Assembly (NCBI GenBank): GCA_013076295.1
Contig: RQOL01000699.1
Span: 248,001 to 312,000 of the forward strand
Direction of reading: 5' to 3'
DNA: 64,000 nt
From: Sanderia malayensis
Lineage: Eukaryota; Cnidaria; Scyphozoa; Semaeostomeae; Pelagiidae
Made by a program: the position numbers and the translations under genes. Shown one piece after another: positions 24,373-36,088 of the stretch. Under the pieces are notes generated by a model, which was not told where the DNA came from, did not search any database, and saw only the letters and a list, made by a program, of their open reading frames with translations. The first letter of the stretch is position 1, and every line of letters starts with the position of its first letter.

Positions 24373-26361
24373 AATGAACAAGACAAGTTTCGACGGTCAA
24401 GGTCAGGCCTACTATATTCTGTAACCAACGGCCTAATAAAGCACACAGAAAGCCCCTTTTGAAATAGAACTCAATAAGCTAAAATGTCATACATAAATTA
24501 TTGATTCTTGAATGCTGATACGTATTTCTCGTTCAGTTTTTCACTAATCGCATTTATAGAATTATGATCTTCGTGAAACTGCTCTGCTTCAGAGGAAAAA
24601 ACACGCATTTGCCATTATTTTCATGAATATATTTTCATTTGGAGGAATGATGGACCACGTGCAAACAAGAATGCTATTCAGAATCAGAAACGAAATAAGT
24701 ACGAGAGGGAGCCAGAATGATATTTTGAAAGATGTTCTATTACTTTTCGCTGTTTGGTAATCACAACAGGGCGGATCTTAACTTAACGGACAGCGCCCAA
24801 ATAGGTCGAAATATATTACATTAGAAAGGTCTCGCCTCAATGTGCCCGACTCTGCAATAATATTAGTGGAAAATCCCCGCGTTCAAAAGTTTTATTTCTT
24901 TTTATCGGGGCTCTAACATATAATTTATCATCGATCCACCTAAGTAGGTGAAAGTGAAGATAATACCAAAGTCTGAAAAGGTAGGTCACACTAACAACCT
25001 TTAGTTGCTGTCAATCGGTAATAAAAATGTATATGAAAAAAATTCCAGTTTTGCACGCCAAATTCTCAAAAATTTACCTACGCTAAAATTCCTGCGCTAA
25101 AATTTTGACTTCAGACTATCGGACACATCGCGGCAATCAAGCAGATTCTAGCCAAAGGGAACACCCAATACAACATCTCAGTCCCTTTTCTTTCTTGTGT
25201 AACATCTTGTCTATTGGTTGATTTTGTAAATCTCCGGAGACAGAACCTATTGGCCGAGTCCGTTGATTGCTTTTATTTACCAAGCATTAAAAAGAACCCA
25301 AGGGTTTTCTTGAATCAACTATGTACCAAGGCTTCAAAACAGTCGAAACAGTTCAAGCCAATTATAGTCTGGCGAGGAATTCGACAATTCTCTTGATAAT
25401 TTATTCTCTCAGAAATATAGTGTTCACATACGATAGGTCCGTTGTACACAAAAGCAATGCCAGTAGTGTTAGGTCCATGGAGTATGTAGAGCAGAACAGC
25501 GTCTCTGAAAAGAATGCCCATGACAGTGTGAATTAGATTGTTGTTAAGCTATAACAATAATAAACTAGAGAACTAAGGAGAATAGTGCGGGGAAAGGAGG
25601 GGGAGGGGTGTCCAGATTTCCAAAGGAAGACAACTCCTATCGGATGCACTAAGATCTAACAGGAATCAGTTTTATGTGAAGCATGTAATAAGTGTACAGT
25701 GTTGCAGGGTATCCGCAAGGAGACCATAAAACAGTTCCGGTTGCTCTTATGCAGAGCGGGATAAATAGAAGAATATTTCAATTTGGTTACGTCCAATAGC
25801 CTATGAATACACAGGCTCATGCATGAGATTGGTGGGACTATAGTTCAATGAAGGTCGGTAGTAAGTAATGTGTACTCAAATTGTACGCAAGTAAAGATGC
25901 GTAGAATAGATCCTGTCTATTTTGAGCAGCAGTAAACGAAGCATTGCCCATCAGTCACTTATTGGATTCAAGAGAACAGGAAGATATGCTGAAATCGTGC
26001 TTTCTGTATGAGCTCCAGCGAACAATTTCCCCCAGACCTTTAACTGGGGGCACCGACAATGCGGGAGGAAATACTCACAGTGACTTGCCTGAATGACGTA
26101 TGATGAGCATACGAACGAGGCAGCGCAATATTTTCAAATTTCTTCTTGCCAAAAGAGCTAGTTATATCGCAAGAACAAGCTAAGCCAGAAAAAGGCACAA
26201 GTTTGGGAGATATAGACACTATGTAAGTTTAATTTAAACATTTTATTATTGATTTTGTTACATTTTCATTAATCATAAGAGTAATCTGACGACAACTTAT
26301 CCAAAAATAACGCGTGTGTTTACTTGTGCAGTGGGCCTAGTTCCAAGAACAATTTAGTATA
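24373..26361. other. IWS1 upstream region, no gene recognised
   Basis: About 2 kb without recognisable coding sequence. Short open frames at 25214-25536 overlap on both strands and lack motifs. The IWS1 promoter should lie in the first few hundred bases next to 24372. Confidence 0.4.
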
Positions 26362-26836
26362 TACCGTAAATCCTCGAATAAGCCCCAGGGGGCTTATTTG
26401 CAAAAATCAATTTTTGGGTGGGGGCTTATTCGAGGAGAGGGCTTATTCGAGGGGGGGGGGGGGCTTATTTCAAAGTTTTGTTTTCTCCTCAATGGTTGAC
26501 AGAAAAAAGACGACATAATTTTCTCAATCAGCTAAACTTTTTTCACAAAGTGCTGTGTGAAGATCTAACAAAAATTATAATTTGTTTATCATCACGAAAA
26601 TCGCGCTTCGTTTTGCTTTTTTGTCTCGAGTCAAAGGAACTGATACTGTATAGCTATTGTCCTGTGGGGGCTTTCTCTAAATAAGACATTATTCTGCACT
26701 TATGCTTCCCTCGAATAAGACCCCATGGGGGCTTATTCGAGGGGGGGGGCTTATTTGCAAAAATGATTTTTTAGGTGGGGGCTTAATCGAGGGGGGGCTT
26801 ATTCGAACGTGGGGGCTTATTCGAGGATTTACGGTA
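26362..26836. mobile_element. TACCGTA-family MITE (copy 2)
   Basis: The ends are TACCGTAAATCCTCG and its exact complement CGAGGATTTACGGTA. Both terminal regions consist of head-to-tail repeats of GGGGGCTTATTCGAG, including a run of about 14 G at 26450. The unique centre (26470-26700) has no recognisable gene. The short open frames that read ISPRGLICKNQFLGGGL are translations of the terminal repeats. Confidence 0.85.
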
Positions 26837-27778
26837 TGCCAAGAACTGATCACTCACAGCTTCACCACGACGGCATTTGATTTTCGCAAAATAAAAATCA
26901 AATAAGTTGTTATTTTTAACATTTTTAGTTATGTAGCCATCAAGAAGTTAATTCTATGAAAGTCTTCTTAAGGTATTATAACATATTGGACATAATGGTT
27001 CTCATTCATGGCCATGCTCAGAAATTTTTTTTCGAATCTTGGCGTTCATGCTCTTTGATTCTTGGTAATGCTTCCACGCAGCAGCGTCGGGGAAATAAAG
27101 TGACTTACATAAACAATTTAATTATCGAATGTGGAAATTAAGATTATAACCATTATCGAGTTAAGGTAAAAATTGAAGAAGGAAAACCCAGTAGTTTGAT
27201 GTAAAATACGAAATTGTATTATATTTGCTCCAAAAATTTTATCAAAAATAAAGTAAATTTTTGTGAATTATTAAATTGTAAAAAGCAATATTTGTCACTA
27301 CCAAAAGACCCAAGGGAGTAATTCCATTATTTCCGTGCAAGTTCAACGAGCAGTAATTATGCGTTCGTATATTTGGGGCCGGACAGAATGTGCTTTCCTA
27401 TGATGAAGAATTAGTTTTTATTGTTGCTTTTGTTGTTGAGTGAAAATGCATTTCAAATTTAAAATAGGAAACAAGCTAAACCTTTACGATGCCATGACAC
27501 CTATTCAAAAAATAAACACTGTATTAGTATCCTTCCAAGAAATACCTCATCAAAGCATCTCTGGCATTCACGGTCTCTTCTTTTTTTACGCCAGAAGTTT
27601 TGTCACAAAAAGGAATGAAGAAAAACTTTGTATGGACAGAAATGTCTAATGATGGATTTTTACGCAGGAAATCTGTTGGCCCTCGCGGGTCACCTTAGTT
27701 CTCAGTTGTGAAATATGATTTTCATTTTTTGTATTTTAATTTTTTAAATAAACATGTTACTGAATGTTTAAAAGCAAA
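26837..27778. other. No gene recognised
   Basis: AT-rich sequence with only short motif-free open frames on the plus strand (26956-27141 and 27440-27649). It lies between two mobile elements and could be intergenic or old transposon sequence. Confidence 0.4.
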
Positions 27779-29667
27779 TAGAGTCAACTTTGTCTAATTT
27801 GAACACCCTGACGAGGCGTGAAAATGTTCGAATTACAAAAGGTTCGAATTATAAAGGTTTGTTTTATAAGAGTTGGTTGGACATGTTCGAGCTAATGGGA
27901 ATAATCAGGCTGTGAGGTTGCAGTGCATGCTTCGGTTGACCTTTTCAACGATGATGAAAATCATGGTTTGCTCCAAATTGATGCTTCAAACGCTTCCAAT
28001 TCCATCAATAGAGCAGTGATGATGCACAACATGAACATCTTGATTTCGTCCAGAATTCTCCACTTAGATCTTCAACTGTTGCCAAACACCTGCACGATTA
28101 TTTGTATCCGGTGGGAAGGAAATTCAATCAAATGAAGGAACTACCCATACCCAAGGCGATCCCATGGCAATGGGTATGTATGTGATTTGAATAAAGCCTC
28201 TGTTAAATCTTCTGAAAGATGAGGAACATTTGAGTCGACTAACTTTTGCAGATGACTTTACCGGAATTTGGAAAATTAAAAAATTACGAAAATGGTGGGA
28301 CAATATTGTTAAGCTTGGTCCATCGATTAGATATTTTCCGAAAGCAAGCAAAAGTGTTCCAATCGTGAAAGAGCAACACCACAAGTAGTGCATGCAAAAT
28401 GAAGTAGTCAGCAACACTGTGCATATGTGGGTCGGGGAAATCAAGGTTCTATCGCGAATTACAGAAATGTACCGAAATACACAGCGTTCGTTTTCGGATA
28501 CCAGCATAAATTCACTTATCTCATGAGAACAGTTCTAGGGATATAGGTTTGGAATCTTTAACCCATGCGAAAGATGTGAGATCGAGTTTGATAACTCAAA
28601 TGCAGTCATAAAGAGACTGGGCAAGTAAGGATCCAAAACAAAATTTAAGACGAGGAAGTGGAAGCTCATCAGAACGAAGAAAAATCAAAGATCGTGTAAC
28701 TTAAAGGACGATTGAAGCAAGTTTAGAAGTGGGAGCTTCACTGCCAATCAAGAAATATTGCTTTCTTCTGAACAAGAGATCATTTTGGGACAGTCTCCAT
28801 CACATACGCTATAACATCCCTCTGAAACGTTTGCCGACGACATGTGTATGTGGTACGCCATTCAATCTCGAACATGCATTATCCTGTCCCAAAGGTGGAT
28901 TCATATCCATACGTCATAATGATGTTCGAGATTTTACAGCCGAACTCTTGTCTTCAAGAACTTCAAGAATTGACAGGAGAATCGCTTCCACCATCAACAA
29001 TACGGACTGATGAGGCAAGAGTAGATGTAGCAACAAGAAGATTCCGGACCAAGGGACAAGTAGCGTACTTTGACGTAAAGGTTTTTAACTCAACAGCTAA
29101 AGTCCACATGGCCAAGTCTCTGACTGCTGCTCATCGAGACAATGAACAAACAAAGAAGCATCATTACAACAAAGGAATCAACAACGTAGATCAGGGAACG
29201 ATGACTCCACTCGCCGTCACTTGCTTTGGTGGAAAATCCCGAGAATGCACAACATTCTACAACCGTTTGGCTGTGTTGATCGCAGAAAAACGAAATGAAA
29301 ACGTTGCAACTGTCAAGAATTATATCAGGTGCCGACTGAACTTCTGTCTGCTGCGATGCCAGCTGCTATGCATGCGAGGATCTAGATCCACAAAACGATT
29401 GTTTACTGCCGAGAGTGATGACATCACCCTAATCACGTCGGAGGGCCGAATTGATGGAACGAAATAACATTAATAAAGTTAATTAATAATGACTCTAGAA
29501 GTTGATATTCATTCTAATACTTATGTATGTATTTTAATTATTGTGATGATTAGTGATGTGAATAAGTTGTTCATTAGTGATCCTTGAAGGGACAGAGAAT
29601 TTCGTTCGACTTAAATAGAGTTCGAATTACACGAGTTCGAACCATGCAAATTTGACTCTACAAAATT
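27779..29667 (+). mobile_element. Older TTCGAA repeat split by a decayed reverse-transcriptase element
   Basis: Sequence 27779-27885 matches positions 209-305 of the first foldback arm. Sequence 29570-29667 matches the very next part of that arm (about 305-400). The pieces are contiguous in the foldback but separated here by 1.7 kb, so a second element inserted into a copy of the TTCGAA family. That insertion is the reverse-transcriptase relic described in the next entry. Confidence 0.7.
27910..29467 (+). pseudogene. Decayed non-LTR-type reverse transcriptase
   Basis: Across several frames the plus strand shows RT catalytic blocks: motif A LLQIDASNA (about 27970), motif [10 protein letters not shown] (about 28150) and motif C FADD (about 28245). 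A C-terminal zinc-binding block CVCGTPFNLEHALSCPKGG (about 28843) is followed by a long conserved tail (ARVDVATRRFRTKGQVAYFD, VKVFNSTAKVHMAKSL) ending at 29467. This resembles an RT family very common in cnidarian genomes. Frameshifts and stops occur throughout, the N-terminal part is absent, and the copy is certainly dead. Assignment to a precise clade is not possible by eye. Confidence 0.8.
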
Positions 29668-30330
29668 CAGGGTTCCATAAACATAATGATGGAGGAACAT
29701 GTCAGAAGTCTACAGAAAATTGGATTTGACCTCCTAACCAGTTGCCCCGATGATGCCATGCTTAGACATGTGACAGAGCTAGTTAGTATTGTGGGGAATT
29801 GTGCAAACTCCACAAATAACTTGGTCATAAAAGACACAGCAAACGTAGTTAGAAAATACAACAAAACCAAACAGCCAAAATCGTAAAGAAAGCGTAGTAT
29901 AGCAAAATCTTTAAAGTACGGCACACAAGTGTCACAAAGATATTAAAGAATGGTAACTCACGTTGGAATACAAGTAGAAATTGTTATACGTCGTGAGAAA
30001 AACTCAGTGGCGAGTCGCTGTCACTGGACCAGTCGATTGAATGCGAGACAGCTGTGTGGACAAGCAAGCTATCAAAATCATCAACGATTGGGTGATAGCA
30101 TTTCATCTTGCTTACGATGTCTGACTAACAAGATGTATTGAAGCATGCGACACTATACTCTTTCCACTTGAATGTCGTTGTCCACAGGCTCTGAGTTGCT
30201 GGAATCAAACGGCTGCAATGGATGTGTTCCAACATGTCTGATTTTGGTGAGGCAATAAATTGAGAATTTCAATCAATTGAGCATAAATGTGCCATTGTGA
30301 TATTCAATGAAGCATTGATATTTTAATTTC
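29668..30330. other. No gene recognised
   Basis: A short plus-strand frame at 29686-29886 (66 codons, reading MMEEHVRSLQKIGFDLL at its start) has plausible coding composition but no recognisable family and no splice context. It could be part of the same mobile-element cluster. Nothing else stands out. Confidence 0.3.
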
Positions 30331-30394
30331 AATCATACTCCAGGTGGCTTATTAACTTCACATTTTTATGTGCTTTGGACCTCTTGTTGGAATT

Positions 30395-30446
30395 CAGCCT
30401 GAAATTATAGGATACAAACTTTTAGGTATCCTATAACTTCAGGCTG
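30395..30446. repeat. 21-bp hairpin in the left member of a direct-repeat pair
   Basis: CAGCCTGAAATTATAGGATAC is followed by a 10-base loop and its reverse complement with one mismatch. The hairpin belongs to the left copy of the 150-bp direct repeat that recurs at 34066-34215. The right copy has lost the second stem arm. Confidence 0.7.
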
Positions 30447-30821
30447 GATTCTACTGTCGTATAACCAAAACGCTATCATTAAAGGAACGCAGATCAACCA
30501 CAGGAGGGCACTTCAATACGTTCCATAAATGGGGTGGATACGGCAGATCATGCTCTCCTTGTTAATGGAGTCGCCATGCATGACCAGGTGTATGCTTTCA
30601 AATATTTCGAGAATGCAACCACAAAAACGATGTTTCGCAAGTTGGAAAAAGCCCTGTTAATGCGGAGGATGCTTGCACCAGTATTCTTGATGGCATTCCA
30701 AAAGTTGATTCAGAGTAGTGTGAAAAAGATGTGATGGGAAAGAAGTTTGGTTAGCCTTTTTTGAATTATTACGGCTTTCTTCAGCCCCTTTCAAACACTT
30801 GCAACATTTCACCGAGATTCA

Positions 30822-32835
30822 CTGAACATCGGTGTTGAGTAAAATGTTGCGTTCATTTGAACACCTTGCTCAGTCATGTTCGGTCGTTTTTGGAGATAAA
30901 GCCAATGGTGATTGAAAATATTCCGTGAATATGCTGAACGTTTTGATGTTTAACGGATAATCGGTGCGTTTGAATACCAACATTGTTGAGTCAACCAAGG
31001 CCCGATTTGACGTAATTTTCTCGCCTCATGTTTAGTAACATAAGAGATAAATCAATAAAAATTAATCACGTTTTAAAATGTTGTGAGAAAATGTTGCAAG
31101 CGTTTGAATAGCGTGCACTGAACATCGCTAAACATAGCCTTGCAAATTGTCAGCGATGCTCAATTAAATATTCAATGAAATCAGCAATCGTCATTAGAGT
31201 TCAATTGAGAACAACAAATAAGGTACAGTTGATCACAATCACAAAGTATATACAATAATAAACTGTTGGTTGTTGAGGAAAAAGAAATAATGGAAAATGA
31301 AACAATTAAAATTGAAGAGAAACTGTCTAATTATTGGGTGTGGCATGTTTTAAAATGCCATGCCTACAAGTGCTGTTCGAAAAGTTTGACCCCAAGTACC
31401 CTATGTGTTTCCAGCATTCCGGTGAAGAAGATGAAGACGTGCAAATGTGCTGGTTCCGATTACTCGGAATGAAATGTCTGAACAGGACCAGATGCATGCA
31501 CTTGAGCCTTTGAAAGTTGTAATAGAAAGGATTACATTGAAGATGAAGAATCTTTCATAGAATTCAAGTATGTGATAGCAAGACTTTCCGTCACCTTTAA
31601 CAGCTTGGAAGAAAAAACAAAAATATGTCAGAAAATTGTACTGAAAACAGACCAGGAGAATAAATTTACTTAAAGTAGTTGAGAACACATAGGGAATAAA
31701 AGTTAAATATTTAAAAAAGTGTAAAAAATATGAAATATAAGCAAAATTAGAAATTCTTCATGGCATAGCTATGGGAGTGAGTGAATGTTAATCGTGAATT
31801 GAGAGACAATAAGTGACAGTCGCTAAATTCTTAGAAGTCTTTTCATTCTTCAGCATTTTTCAGTTCACCTTTTTCTATCATCCCAAATTCAATTCTACAT
31901 ATTTTGCATAATTTGCTCATATTTCACATATTTTACACTTTTGTAAATATTTAACTTCTATCTCCTATGTGTTCTCAAAAACTATAAGTAAAGTTATTCA
32001 AATGGTCTGTTTTCAGTACAATTTTCTAACACATTTTTGCTTTTTCTTCCAAGCTGTTAAAGGTGACGGAAAGTCTTGCTATCACGTACTTGAATTCTAT
32101 GAAAGATTCTTCATCTTCAATGTAATCCTTTCTATTACAACTTTCAAAGGCTCAAGTGCATGCATCTGGTCCTGTTCAGACATTTCATTCCGAGTAATCG
32201 GAACCAGCACATTGCACGTCTTCATCTTCTTCATCTGAATGCTGGAAACACATAGGGTACTTGGGGTCAAACTTTTCGAACAGCACTTGTAGGCATGGCA
32301 TTTTAAAACACGCCACACCCAATAATTAGACAGTTTCTTTTCAATTTTTAATTGTTTCATTTTCCATTATTTCTTTTTCCTCAACAACCAACAGTTTATT
32401 ATTGTATATACTTTGTGATTGTGATCAACTGTACCTTATTTGTTGTTCTCAATTGAACTCTAATGACGATTGCTGATTTCATTGAATATTTAATTGAGCA
32501 TCGCTGACAATTTGCAAGGCTATGTTTAGCGATGTTCAGTGCACGCTATTCAAACGCTTGCAACATTTTCTCACAACATTTTAAAACGTGATTAATTTTT
32601 ATTGATTTATCTCTTATGTTACTAAACATGAGGCGAGAAAATTACGTCAAATCGGGCCTTGGTTGACTCAACAATGTTGGTATTCAAACGCACCGATTAT
32701 CCGTTAAACATCAAAACGTTCAGCATATTCACGGAATATTTTCAATCACCATTGGCTTTATCTCCAAAAACGACCGAACATGACTGAGCAAGGTGTTCAA
32801 ATGAACGCAACATTTTACTCAACACCGATGTTCAG
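30822..32835. mobile_element. 2.0-kb foldback element
   Basis: The left arm is about 30822-31752, the right arm about 31906-32835, with about 150 bases of loop. The arms are almost exact reverse complements, with outer ends CTGAACATCGGTGTTGAG and its complement. Open frames such as those at 31266-31688 and 31969-32360 are mirror copies and not independent genes. The right end supplies the first 18 or so codons of the following GIY-YIG frame. No transposase was seen. Confidence 0.85.
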
Positions 32836-33835
32836 AAATCAAATGGCTGCATTTGATCATCAAGCATCAAATTCATCAAATTCAAAAAAGCATCAAATTC
32901 TGTTCACGCATTACATGAAGCCAATGACGAGTAAATACGTCATCAACAAAAGATCAGCTTTATCTACCACGATGAAGAAAAGTGTACTTGTATCTGACCT
33001 AGTAAGAACAATGAGAAATGTGTCGTTGCAATGTCCGGAGAGTGAAAGACAGAAACATGTACAAAACTTCATAAAAAGAATGCAGTTCTCAGGATACGAT
33101 CAACAAGAACGTATTAAAGTATATACAACAGCAAAACGAAAATATGAACAAATCATAGAAAAGGATAGAAAAGGGGAATGCCCGATGTATAGAGGAAAGC
33201 TATGGCAAAGAGAAAGAAGAGAGAAGGCTAAAATTAAAAAGAAAAGAACATGGTATGAAAAAGGAGGGTATGAAACTGTTCTCTTTGTAGATGCTACTCC
33301 GAATGAAGAACTTGCCAGAGAATGCCAACGGATCGTAAACCAGTCAGAACTTAAGATCAAAGTGATAGAAAAAGCAGGGAAATCATTGAAGGAAAGCCTC
33401 GTATTATCTGACCCGTTTAAAAACAAGACATGCGAAGATAATGATTGCAAAGTATGCAAGCACGATCCAAAAGCAAACTGCAAAGTACGAGACGTTGTAT
33501 ATGAGATATCCTGCCTTGGCAGTGAAGTGTGTGGACCATGTGGAGAAAAATATATCGGTGAATCAGCTAGAAGTTTAAAGGAAAGAGTAAGTGAACACCT
33601 AGACAAATATGAAAAGAAGGATAAGAACTCCATGCTCTACAAACATATGCAAGAAAAACACAGCGGTCACCAGCAAAGTATATCTATTAAAACTTTAGCC
33701 ACTTATCCAGGAGACCCTTTGCTTAGACAAGTTTCAGAAGCCGTTTACATCCAAGAACTGACACCAGAATTCAATTCAAAAGAAGAATGGGGGAACATGA
33801 ATATCCCGAGGAAAAGACGATTAAACAATGAATAA
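32780..33835 (+). CDS. C-terminal part of a Penelope-type protein with GIY-YIG endonuclease domain
   Basis: A 351-codon intact frame. Residues 1-18 are translated from the foldback arm and are probably not original. The rest matches the region after the RT in Penelope-like proteins common in cnidarians. It has a basic helical linker (TWYEKGGYETVLFVDATPN), the cysteine-rich block KTCEDNDCKVCKHDP, and a GIY-YIG nuclease core with VVYEISC, then EKYIGESARSLKERVSEH, with the catalytic-type arginine and the HxxxH/K region further on. GIY-YIG in Penelope elements nicks target DNA during retrotransposition. No RT domain precedes it, so autonomous activity is unlikely. The frame has escaped stops over 330 codons, suggesting either a young insertion or recent constraint. 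Confidence 0.8.
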   Translation: MTEQGVQMNATFYSTPMFRNQMAAFDHQASNSSNSKKHQILFTHYMKPMTSKYVINKRSALSTTMKKSVLVSDLVRTMRNVSLQCPESERQKHVQNFIKRMQFSGYDQQERIKVYTTAKRKYEQIIEKDRKGECPMYRGKLWQRERREKAKIKKKRTWYEKGGYETVLFVDATPNEELARECQRIVNQSELKIKVIEKAGKSLKESLVLSDPFKNKTCEDNDCKVCKHDPKANCKVRDVVYEISCLGSEVCGPCGEKYIGESARSLKERVSEHLDKYEKKDKNSMLYKHMQEKHSGHQQSISIKTLATYPGDPLLRQVSEAVYIQELTPEFNSKEEWGNMNIPRKRRLNNE

Positions 33836-33930
33836 TGCATTAACCATCTATTCAAGCATGTTGTAGTTGTTCCAAAAAAGAACGTTTAATTCGAACAAAT
33901 TATGTTAACATATCGAACGTTACCAAAATC

Positions 33931-33970
33931 AGTTGGCTGAGGAGACCTCAGATGTGAGGTGAAAGCTCCC
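33931..33970 (+). ncRNA. Degenerate hammerhead-ribozyme-like core
   Basis: Downstream of the GIY-YIG stop the strand reads CTGAGGA (33937-33943, fits the CUGANGA box), then a 6-bp stem II ACCTCA-GATG-TGAGGT, then GAAA (33961-33964). Penelope-like elements are known to carry minimal hammerhead ribozymes in their LTR-like repeats. Here the base that should pair with the first stem II G is missing just before GAAA, and I could not place a convincing stem III and cleavage triplet, so the copy is probably inactive. Confidence 0.4.
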
Positions 33971-34215
33971 AAAATTATTTAATTTAATATATCAATTTAG
34001 TTAGCGTGTGAGTGTTTAAAAATGAATGGCAATCGAGCAAAATGAAATGTAATTTATATTTTAATTACGATCATACTCCAGGTCGCTTAATAATTTCAGA
34101 TTTTGATGTAAGTAAAGTAGGTTTTGGACGCTCTGTTGGAATGAAACCTTCAAATTATAGGACACACAATTTTAGGCCTGACTACTATATCGTTTAACCA
34201 AAACGCAACCATTGA

Positions 34216-35076
34216 AGACATTTCATGCTTATCTCGTGCGCATTGATTCCAGGTTCCATAGTTAAGAATTGGCGTCTCCCATTTGCTACAAACTACAACT
34301 CAGAAATCGTTTCTGATGTTCTTGTACTAACGGTAGTCGCTATCACCCTTATTTGATCTCGTGTGTTGTACGTTAAATTATAATTTTGCACTTTCATAGC
34401 TTTAAAATCATTATAAAAACATACTTAAATACACAAATCAAAACAATAAATTGATACCTCAAATTTTTCGGCCGCTTCGTCAGTGATATACAAAAATGAT
34501 TTATTAAGATTCTTTAAGTCATTGTGACGTCAGATAATGGTATCTATTATAATTTTATTTTTCCTTTGATGCTTCAACCGTATAAAGTTTTGGTAAATTC
34601 GAATCTTACTTTCGATAAGGTCAATGTTCACCTACGTTCTATTTATCTTTTTTCATTTTTGATTATAAATCTATTTATCCTTTCGTCTTTCATATCGTTT
34701 CAAAAAATGTTGCATGTGGCGCAGTTATTTCTTACCTGGTGCTTCTATGCCAAGCTTTTCTAATTATGAAGCTTTAAACATTAAACAGTTATTGGATTAC
34801 ATGATTAATTATTCTAACATCAGCGATATATAATTTGTCCTTTCTGCTTAACAAGACAAGTTATAAGTTGCGAAACTGAAGACAAGACTCTTTATCCATG
34901 CGTTGTCTATAGCGATGGCAGATAAGATATAATTCCAGTAACTGTGATATAATCACTTACGAAATACCTCTGTTGTCTTTTTCAAACCACGACAAGCCAT
35001 TTTGTCAATGATTCCAGTGTTTTCAATTTGAAATATTCCTCACTGATGAGCTTGTATCTTTTTACTGAGGTGGAAG
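34216..35076. other. No gene recognised
   Basis: AT-rich sequence with short motif-free frames only. It lies between two palindromic elements. Confidence 0.4.
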
Positions 35077-36088
35077 CTACGGTGGCCCACAAGTGTCACA
35101 ACACACTACAATTTCACACAACACACTACAATTTCACACAACACACTACAGAAAACCTACAACACACTACAATTTCATACAACACAACACAGAAAACTCA
35201 CAACACCACACAATTTCACACAACACAACACAGAAAACCCCACAACACAACGGAAGTAGACACAGAAACCCCACAACACAACGGAAGTTGCATAACATGA
35301 CATGACTTAGACTTAGGCCATAATCAATGCTTAGGCCCTGAATAGAAAAATGGACGATGATGAAGATGCGCCAGGCAATGAAGGTACGCCAGGCAATAAG
35401 CAATTATTTTTTCGCCGGATTTGCCTATGAAACTATATTTTGTCTTCGAAATAGATGGACCAGGCTTTAAACTATATTTTGTTTTCGAAATAGATGGACC
35501 AGGCTGTGTCTCAGTGTATCATCACATGTGGCATACTCTTCGAATCAAGTATGGGTTAATCATACCAAGAAGAAGCGTAGAAAGCATGTTAAAAACAGTT
35601 GACCCAGTTGGAGCAGAGGAGAGGAAACAACGTCGTTTAAAAAGAAGGGCTTACACCACTAAGCTTCAGTTTATTATAGCCATAAGCATGCCAACAGTCA
35701 TTTGGTCCCTTAGTGGTGTAAGCTCTTTCATAGGTAAATCCGGCGAAAAAATAGTTGCTTATTGCCTGGCGTACCGCATCTTCATCATCGTCCATTTTTC
35801 TATTTAGGGCCTAAGCATTGATTATGGCCTAAGTCTGAGTCATGTCATGCTATGCAACTTCCGTTGTGTTGTGGGGTTTCTGTGTCTACTTCCGTTGTGT
35901 TGTGGGGTTTTCTGTGTTGTGTTGTGTGAAATTGTGTGGTGTTGTGAGTTTTTGTGTTGTGTTGTGTGAAATTGTGTGGTGTTGTGAGTTTTCTGTGTTG
36001 TGTTGTATGAAATTGTAGTGTGTTGTAGGTTTTCTGTAGTGTGTTGTGTGAGATTGTGGTGTGTTGTGACACTTGTGGGCCACCGTAG
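35077..36088. mobile_element. 1.0-kb palindromic element with minisatellite arms and captured integrase piece
   Basis: The ends are CTACGGTGGCCCACAAG and its complement. The arms (about 35077-35425 and 35733-36088) consist largely of tandem copies of an ACAACACACTACAATTTCAC-like unit and its variants with AGAAAAC. The loop encodes CVSVYHHMWHTLRIKYGLI and EERKQRRLKRRAYTT, matching the N-terminal helix-turn-helix region of an integrase-like protein frequent in cnidarian and fish genomes. The catalytic part is absent. A 36-bp tandem duplication just before it repeats KLYFVFEIDGPG. A smaller inverted pair (CTTACACCACTAAG at about 35649 and 35712) is nested inside the loop. Confidence 0.75.

Larger units (their letters stand above)
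30330..34215 (+). mobile_element. Composite Penelope-like element with LTR-like direct repeats
   Basis: About 150 bp at 30330-30480 and 34062-34215 are similar in direct orientation: both have CATACTCCAGGT, then AAATTATAGGA, then TAACCAAAACGC. Between them lie the 2-kb foldback (30822-32835) and a GIY-YIG reading frame. Penelope-like elements characteristically carry LTR-like flanking repeats and a GIY-YIG endonuclease, so I read this as a Penelope-like copy. The reverse-transcriptase half was not seen; the foldback sits in its place. The bounds are approximate. Confidence 0.5.

Noticed and set aside
26324..26905. Glycine/leucine-rich proteins (GGGLF, GGGLI repeats)
   Set aside because: They are translations of the MITE terminal repeats.
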